In this document: positions 56,965 through 64,000 of the stretch, one piece after another | How positions within the stretch are numbered: the stretch's first letter is position 1 | Layout: every line of letters begins with the position of its first letter | Source of the DNA: Tetragonia tetragonoides | Lineage: Eukaryota; Streptophyta; Magnoliopsida; Caryophyllales; Aizoaceae | Reading direction: 5' to 3' | NCBI GenBank assembly: GCA_038025085.1 | Contig: CM076143.1 | Span: 11,865,001 to 11,929,000, forward strand | DNA: 64,000 bases | Program-made: the position numbers and the translations under genes | The notes under the pieces: model-generated | Told to the model about the DNA's origin: nothing | Seen by the model: only the letters and a program-made list of their open reading frames with translations | Databases searched by the model: none

Positions 56965-58412
56965 GGAAAATTGGTTGTCAATAATTCGAAGTTTGGCGGT
57001 CAGCTGTAAATAATTCCAAGTTTGCATTCAGCTCCAAATAATATATTCGACGTTTGGACCCACCCGTCCAAGACAGTTTAAATGAAGACGGAGTCTAAGT
57101 CCATTAATGAATGTTACTTATTTGCATCCAAAACCCCCATTTTTTTCATTTTCTCTCTCCTCTTCATCTTCAATCTCCTTACTCCCTACCACATGTCCAC
57201 ACACACACATAAACCCCCAACCTCCACACCATCCCCTCTCATTCTCTCTGCTTCAGTTAATTATTTTTGAATCCCCAAAAAATCTCAAAAGCCCACCCTC
57301 CTCCTCCACTCCCTCTCTTATGCGTTGTTCATCTCCGTGTTTCCTCCACATTTCACCATTTTACTCTCTGCCCAACCTCCAATGAATTTTCAAAGGGATT
57401 TAGTAGCTTCACAAGCGAGAATTAATCAACAAAACTAGGTTAGATAGATTTTCCTTGATTTTTGGGGTTCATTAACACCTAATTTGAGACACAATTTTTT
57501 AGGCTTGTTTTTTTTTCGACCAACACAATGGTGATTGGTGGTCGTGAATCATGGTGGTGCGGCAATGGTGGTTGGTAAAGGTGTCCAAAAAAACCGTAAC
57601 CGAAAAACCGCACCGAAAATTCGGTTAACCGAACCTATTTTTTCGTTTAAAGCGGTTCGGTTAACCGAACCGAATATTATTTCGGTTTCTCGGTTAGGTT
57701 TAGGTTCACGATTTTAGAGATTTCGGCTAACCGAAGAACCGAAAATTATATGTTAAGCTTTTTTTATTAATTTTTTATTATGTTTTTATACAAACTTTAA
57801 ATATAAAGTTGGTATATATTGTTTAATAACTAAAAATTGATGCTTTTTGTATCTCTTTATTATTTTTACTATGTTTTATCGAATCTAAATTGTAAAGTTA
57901 ACTTCAATTTTTCTAAAATATGTCTAAAAGTAGCTATTTATACTATAAAAATCAATTAAGTACGGTTTTCGGTTAACCTTATAACCAAACCAGAAAAATC
58001 GGTTAACCGAAAGTCGATTAACCTGTATTTTCAATTAAGGTTAAGGTTCACGAAATTGGCGAACCGAAATATCGATTAACCGAACCGAGTCAAGCTTTCG
58101 GTTCGGTTAACCTACCATAAACACCCCTAGTGGTTGGGGGTTTAAGTGTGTGTGTGTGTGAGGGAGTAAAGAGGTTGAACAAGAAAGAGGTTGAACATGA
58201 AAGAGGTTGAAGATGAAAGGGAGAGAGAAAATGAAAAAAATGATGGTTTTGGGTGCAAACCAGTAACGGTCTCTAACGGAGTTAGACTCCATCTTTATTT
58301 AAACTGGTTTGGGCGGATGGGTCCAAATTTCGGATTATTTGGGGCTAAAGTAAAACTTGAAATTATTCGCATTGACCCGCCCAAACTTCGGATTATTGGC
58401 AACCAATTTTCC
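56965..58412. mobile_element. MULE-type foldback element with long terminal inverted repeats
   Basis: Both ends begin GGAAAATTGGTTG (right end inverted), and the arms pair for about 290 bp: 56965 to about 57225 with about 58130-58412. TTTAAATTA at 56956-56964 and 58413-58421 is an exact 9-bp duplication, diagnostic of Mutator-like elements. Shared arm features are a TC-rich stretch, an (AC)n run and AAACCCCCAACC. No transposase is present. A hAT MITE is nested at the inner edge of the right arm. Confidence 0.88.
57576..58129. mobile_element. hAT-type MITE nested in the MULE
   Basis: The ends are TAAAGGTGTCCA and (inverted) TAGGGGTGTTTA. The exact 8-bp duplication GTGGTTGG lies at 57568-57575 and 58130-58137. 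The interior is full of the palindrome GGTTAACC within CGGTTAACCGAA words. 554 bp, no coding capacity. Confidence 0.85.
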
Positions 58413-58633
58413 TTTAAATTATTCTTATTTTGGTTCGTTTACAATTGCATCTCAAGATTTTTTGGGGGTTTGGCAAGAGAGGAATGGATACGACTAAAAG
58501 ACACTTCTTAATCCACGATCTCGAGTATTTCGAACTAATTTGTATAAGTGTTTTCTATGAGGCTTGATTGCTTGAACCCACGAAGTGGTGTATAAGCCAA
58601 CCACCTCTTTGGTTCTTTCCAGTATTAGATTGA

Positions 58634-58900
58634 GGGTGTGTTCTTTTATTCACTTATTGGACCTTACTCAATCAGTGAAAATCAGTGGCATGACTTTATC
58701 CAATCAGTGGAAAAGGACACTTCCCCTCTAGGATCAGTGACAACCCTGACAGAACCTTACTAAATCAGTGGGAGTCAGTGGCAGGACATTACCGAATCAG
58801 TGGAAATAAGTAGCATGACCTTACCCAATCAATAAAATAAGTGTCAAGACATTACCCAATCAATGAAAATTAGTGAAAATAAGTGGAAAAATACACACTA
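58634..58900. mobile_element. MITE-like inverted-repeat element
   Basis: GGGTGTGTTCTTTTATTCAC at the left and (inverted) TAGTGTGTATTTTTCCAC at the right form imperfect inverted repeats. The interior repeats ACCCAATCAGTGGAAAT-like units five or six times. The target duplication is unclear. Confidence 0.55.
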
Positions 58901-59133
58901 TGAATGTATTGGTTATTGGACGACAAACAATTGAGGCTATTGTTTTTCTTCCCCTTTTTCTTTTGTGGGCCTTAAACTCTTTATGAGAAAAATACAGATT
59001 TTACGAGGAACAAAGCTTTTATGACAAAAATATATTGCACTGAATTTTTTGGTATATTTATATTTCTTGGATAGTAACCCTTAATAAGTCGAAATATTAT
59101 GAGGTAAACTAACTTATTTGTTCTCATGACTAA

Positions 59134-59420
59134 GGCTCTGTTTGATTCACTTTAATTTTACTTAAATTCAGTTCAGTTCAGTTCAGTTCAGTTCAGTTCA
59201 GTCCAAGTGTAACTTTATCATTCATATAACTTTTTATTTCGAAATAATTTCATGATGATAATTATATCATCGGAAAGATCTCAAAGCATACTTTCAAATG
59301 AGTCCAATATTGACTATGTTTGGACGAATTTTAAATGGTTAATGGTCAAGTTTAAAAAATCAATTCAGTTCAGTTCAGTTCAGATTAGATCAGTTTTATC
59401 CAGATGAATCAAACGGAGCC
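59134..59420. mobile_element. PIF/Harbinger-type MITE
   Basis: 16-bp inverted repeats GGCTCTGTTTGATTCA and GGCTCCGTTTGATTCA (one mismatch), with TAA duplications at 59131-59133 and 59421-59423. Both halves carry (TTCAG)n or CAGTT repeats. Confidence 0.85.
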
Positions 59421-59860
59421 TAATAAGAAAATTAGGCCACACGCACGTGCAAACAACATAAGGGCAAATTAGCCGTGTTTCTTTATCGTATGATCAGAAC
59501 TAGAGTTTAGGGGTACGATTATCTTATTTGAAATAAATTTTATTAGGGGGTTATGTACAAAAGTATACAAAAGATTCCTCGTGAAATATGAATTTTATAG
59601 GTATTTTCTTAACAAAAAAAAAATCAAAATTATGGTATTAAGTTGAAAAGACAAAAAAAGGGGGAAAAGTTCTAGGATTGAATAGTTGATCATATATAAG
59701 TGCTAAATTTCGATTCAAGCTGAGGTGTATGAACTAGTTTATCATATATCGGAAGTGTTATCTTCTAAAATTTTGACCAGTATATATACAATAGGATTGA
59801 CAATATCGCAAACACAAAAACTTGTTTAATATGATCTATTTGTAACTTTTTGATGAGTAA

Positions 59861-60247
59861 GAGCTAGTTTGGTAGACAGGAAATAAGAGGAAAGGAAAGG
59901 AACGAAAGAGAAATCTATTAACTTTCTCATGTTTGGTTTTAAAAATCAAAAGGAAGTGAAGGGAAAGAAAAGGAAATGATGGGAAAGTTTTTCTATGAAA
60001 GCCTCCATTTCTTTTTCCTCCCAAATTGGTAGAATTTGGATGGAAAGTGAGTTTAAAACTGCCATTCATTTCCTTTCCTTCGAAATCTCGTCAACCAAAC
60101 AACAGAAAATGTTATTTTCCTTTCAATTCCTCTTTATACAATCAAACGTAAGAAACATAATTCTTTTCCTTTCTTTTCTTTTCCTTTCTCTTCCCTTCTC
60201 TTCATTTCTTTTCCTTTCCAATCTACCCAATATAACCAAACAAGCTG
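59861..60247. mobile_element. PIF/Harbinger-type MITE
   Basis: The ends GAGCTAGTTTGGT and (inverted) CAGCTTGTTTGGT are flanked by TAA at 59858-59860 and 60248-60250. The arms are rich in GGAAAGGAAA on one side and TTTCCTTTC on the other, so most of the 387 bp can fold back. Confidence 0.7.
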
Positions 60248-60384
60248 TAAGGGTCACAGCTTATAGTTATTGACCACTACATTTCTTCAAAGTAACCCCA
60301 TTTTTCTACAAGTTGGTCTTACACAAGACTTACTCATACCCAAACAAATATTTCAATGTAGTTTGCATTCAAAGTTGTGTTCCG

Positions 60385-60490
60385 TTGTTACTAAGGGAGT
60401 GTGATTAAGTGGTAAAAATTTATCTATTTTAATCAATGTCGAGGGTTCAAATCTCGTGTATAAGTAGCCTTAAATCCCTTACCAATTAGC
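60385..60490 (+). mobile_element. Possible tRNA-derived SINE
   Basis: GTGTGATTAAGTGGTAAA then, about 35 bases on, GAGGGTTCAAATCTCG resemble tRNA A and B boxes at SINE spacing. The 3' end and duplications are not clear. Confidence 0.4.
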
Positions 60491-60628
60491 TGTCATTGTC
60501 CCATCCTTTGATGTGGTTCGGTTTCTAATAGAATATATATAGTGTACATGTAAGATGTAACCCCTTTTCTAGTGTAACTAACCCATCATTTCCTTATTGT
60601 AAAAACCAAACAATAATTGACTCTCATC

Positions 60629-61517
<889 letters not shown>

Positions 61518-61543
61518 CGTGCATGGCACGGGAATGTAACTAG
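61518..61543 (+). mobile_element. Helitron 3' terminus
   Basis: The hairpin CGTGC-ATG-GCACG (61518-61530) is followed 9 bases later by CTAG (61540-61543) and T. Its sequence is close to the end at 33395-33420 (GCACGGG in both), so the two are probably one family. The 5' end is unknown. Confidence 0.55.
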
Positions 61544-62412
61544 TATTATATAAAAAGCAAACAGTTTGGAAAAATTCAAAGCATTTCCCATGTAGCTCTG
61601 TCACTATCAAAATTATGGCCCATTTTCTTATCCCCTAGTGAAAACAATAGGTGATGCCGACAAGGACTGATACCCTTCACAAATATAACACCACATTTCT
61701 TTAATATGGAATAAAAATATATTTGAAAACCTTGTTTTTGACTCATAATTGAGTCCATTAGAATTCAAAAAATTGAACTTAAAAAACTAAACTTTTTAAA
61801 TTAGGTGCAACTGTGAGTACGCAGCCGCAACCGGAAAACCAAAACAAACTAAAATACAAAATCGTAATCATATGCAGATGAGCCACACCTTGAAAATCTT
61901 CAAATTTTTCAAAAAATAAACAATGAATTAAAAGATAATACTAAAATATGTAACTAAATATTTTAATAATGAAAATGAAAATGAAAATATATAAGATTAT
62001 GTGGGACACTATTTTCTAGGTAGAATCTTCCGTCAATGCATGTCATTTTGGTAAAAGTAAATATAATTTTGGTCTTGTTGATCGATCATCATTTTAGTGC
62101 TATAGAAAATACTTTGTTACAAAGGTTTTTTTTTTTGAACGTTGGAAACTTGGAGAGGGGTGTTACAAAGGTTAGTATAAAAGAAAAGTTCATTGAATAC
62201 TATTTTTTGTTGGGAATCTTCAAATTTTGATGAAGGTATATTAAGGATTTCCTTGAGCACAAATTTCCTCTTTTAATGTTTATTAACATGGTAGTTCGTT
62301 CTTACCAAAAAAAAAAAATTTGTATAGTTTGTCATAATTCAACTTGTCTATCTTTTAAAAGAATTCTTAATTTGAACGATAAACAATAATATAAATTTGA
62401 TTATTTTGATAA
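61544..62412. other. Gene-free stretch
   Basis: No gene is recognised. It holds the A-tailed insertion at 62128-62160 and a TTCTTACC plus A12 motif near 62300 like the 3' end of LINE C. Confidence 0.4.
62115..62173 (-). mobile_element. Short A-tailed insertion
   Basis: TGTTACAAAGGTT at 62115-62127 is repeated exactly at 62161-62173. The 33-base insert on the minus strand is CCCCTCTCCAAGTTTCC..GTTC plus about nine A's. Confidence 0.65.
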
Positions 62413-62415
62413 TAA

Positions 62416-62470
62416 GGCTCTGTTTGATTCACTTTAATTTTACTTAAATTCAGTTCAGTCCAGTCCATGT
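62416..62470. mobile_element. Interrupted PIF/Harbinger MITE (left part)
   Basis: TAA then GGCTCTGTTTGATTCACTTT continues almost identically to the left arm at 59134 for about 50 bp and stops where CACTACAAC begins. Confidence 0.75.
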
Positions 62471-64000
62471 CACTACAACATTCTTCATCAAAGAAGGCGA
62501 CATAAGTCGCCCTCTTTGATAAAAAAAGCGCCTTCTTAGTCTAATAGGGCAACTTTTGTCGCCTTCCCAACCGCCCTCCTTATTAGCCTAACGAGACGAT
62601 TGTTTGAGTGGCGCCTTGCTTGTTCGAACTCAAGGGAGGCGAGCAAAGGAGGCGAGGACAATCGCCCTCTTTGTTTCAAATCAAACAAGGTGAATCTTGC
62701 CGCCTTTGTTGCTCTAATCAAAGAAGGCGTTCAACTAAAGTCGCCTTCTTTGGTGTTTATTTTTCAAAAAAAACAATATAGAAATGAAAATAGCACCTGA
62801 TATATATGCTATTCATATATGCTTTATATATACATTCAAAATGTTATCTAAAATATAATATCATCCATAAAAAAAACAGTTACATTCATGTTCTTCAACC
62901 GAAAATCCACAAATAGCATCAAATTGGGTCCTAATATACATCTTATATCTTCCAAGTTCTCTCCATCAAACCACCACCATTGTGATCGACCTGCAATATC
63001 CATAAAAGAAGCACTCTATAAGCAAATTTGCCCTGAATTGTTCAAATGATCACTAATAAGCATGGTTAAAGCCAAGGAGAAGCCATTATATACCTGAACA
63101 GAAGCATGGTAACAACCAATATGGGTTTTTCCACTCCTGAACTGCTTTGCAAAAACAAACAGGAAGAGAAATAATAATCAATATTTTATCAAAGTGTGCA
63201 AATTTCCAGTAATTGCTTATAAAAGGCACTGAGAAAGACTTGAGCTTAATATACAAATACCATAGGCAACTTATAATACAAGTCTTGATTACATGCATGC
63301 TAACAAGTAGTATAACCAAGATGAAACTAAGGCAAGCAAATATAGAACCTATTTAGGATCCGGCGGCTTAGTTATGTTTACATTGTAAAATCACAGTTAT
63401 TTCAGAAGGCTTCATATTATACACTTCTTAAGTTATACCAAGTTGTTATAGTAATTTGTTCAGCTCAAGGATGTTAGTTGTATAGGGAATGGTATTAAAT
63501 AGAATAGCTGTAATAAACACAATAATTCTCTCATTCTCACTCTAATTCTTTCCTCTATATTCTGTACTTGTACACTGCAGTTTGCAAAATCAATACAATA
63601 AGCCTCAAGCTCAATTCTTGTTTCACTGGATTTCCTTCAATTAGACTGAACCATTATAATGAAACTAGTCAAGGGCAAAATACCAATTTTGAACATTTAT
63701 CTTATCCAAGAATAAATCGAACAAATCACTCCAATTCCTTTGAATGTCGGGAAACTAATATTGATATCTAAAAGACTAAAAGCAATGCAACATCATAAAT
63801 AACTACAACCATCAATAAATTTTTCTAAGACATGAATCGTACTGAAAAAGAAGTAAGTATTAGATAACTGAGATGAATTCTGAGCATGACTGCAACCCAG
63901 ACATTCTCCGCTATGATCAATAAGTATTAGATAACTGAGATGAATTCTGAGCATGACAGCAACCCAGACATTCTCCGCTATGATCAATCACATCTAAGTT
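62471..64000. mobile_element. CACTA element, left end; right end not seen
   Basis: CACTACAACATTCTTCATC at 62471 is followed by subterminal words AAAGAAGGCG and TCGCCYTCTTTG repeated in both directions to about 62750, typical of CACTA ends. No matching inverted end is found before 64000, so the element probably continues outside. From about 62770 on no recognisable transposase is seen. A splice-like TGCAG and short frames (62990, 63086-63319 minus) may be exons of an unknown insert. Confidence 0.6.
63854..63987. repeat. 67-bp tandem duplication
   Basis: Two copies starting TAAGTATTAGATAACTGAG at 63854 and 63921 differ at one base (GACTGC versus GACAGC). Confidence 0.93.

Noticed and set aside
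62287..62320. A tiny copy of the LINE C 3' end (TTCTTACC plus A12)
   Set aside because: Similar to CTTAACC plus A20 at 31970, but too short, and no flanking duplication was found.
63086..63319. Minus-strand 77-codon frame as a membrane protein gene
   Set aside because: Hydrophobic composition comes from AT-rich sequence. There is no conserved motif and it lies inside an incomplete CACTA element.

Overview
The window is nuclear DNA from a flowering plant. It is AT-rich, holds one clear plant-specific host gene (an ALOG/LSH transcription factor, minus strand, 55478-56095), and the rest is mostly transposable elements and their remains. A dicot, perhaps of the Caryophyllales, is a guess from the element families. 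No viral, organellar or bacterial genes, tRNA/rRNA genes or CRISPR arrays were seen.

Left third (1-25.7 kb). A degenerate L1-type LINE lies at 1-2230 (minus) and a Stowaway MITE at 3047-3301. A Tat-clade Ty3/gypsy element (minus strand, 4404-25705) follows. Its coding order on the minus strand is gag, protease, RT, RNase H, a second archaeal-type RNase H, and integrase. It also carries a multi-exon antisense gene (6322-9183) and two tandem arrays (101 bp and 118 bp units). Later elements broke into it: a 5'-truncated RTE LINE in the RNase H region (11823-12703, 16-bp TSD) and a long solo LTR in the RT (13702-22558, 5-bp TSD). The solo LTR was itself hit by a MULE-like element (15529-16430) and a nearly full-length L1-type LINE (16997-22287). 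The target-site duplications fix the order of these events.

Middle (25.7-50.2 kb). There are a Harbinger-type MITE, two RNase H-bearing LINEs on the plus strand (27.8-32.0 kb and 33598-36625), a SINE-like insertion, a Helitron 3' end, and a CACTA element (36975-39508) that appears to carry collinear exon fragments of monodehydroascorbate reductase. A decayed satellite of about 300-bp period follows. A Ty1/copia element with both LTRs (43827-50208) sits inside an older antisense RNase H-like fragment and has lost the segment joining integrase to RT.

Right part (50.2-64 kb). This is gene-poor DNA, then the intact ALOG gene. Upstream of that gene is a cluster of DNA transposon relics: a MULE-type foldback with about 290-bp arms and a nested hAT MITE, three other MITEs, a CACTA terminus inserted in a Harbinger MITE, and a second Helitron end. 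Six very short A-tailed insertions flanked by 13-16 bp target duplications are scattered through the window.

Every autonomous retroelement reading frame seen carries stops, frameshifts or lost catalytic residues. None looks able to move by itself.
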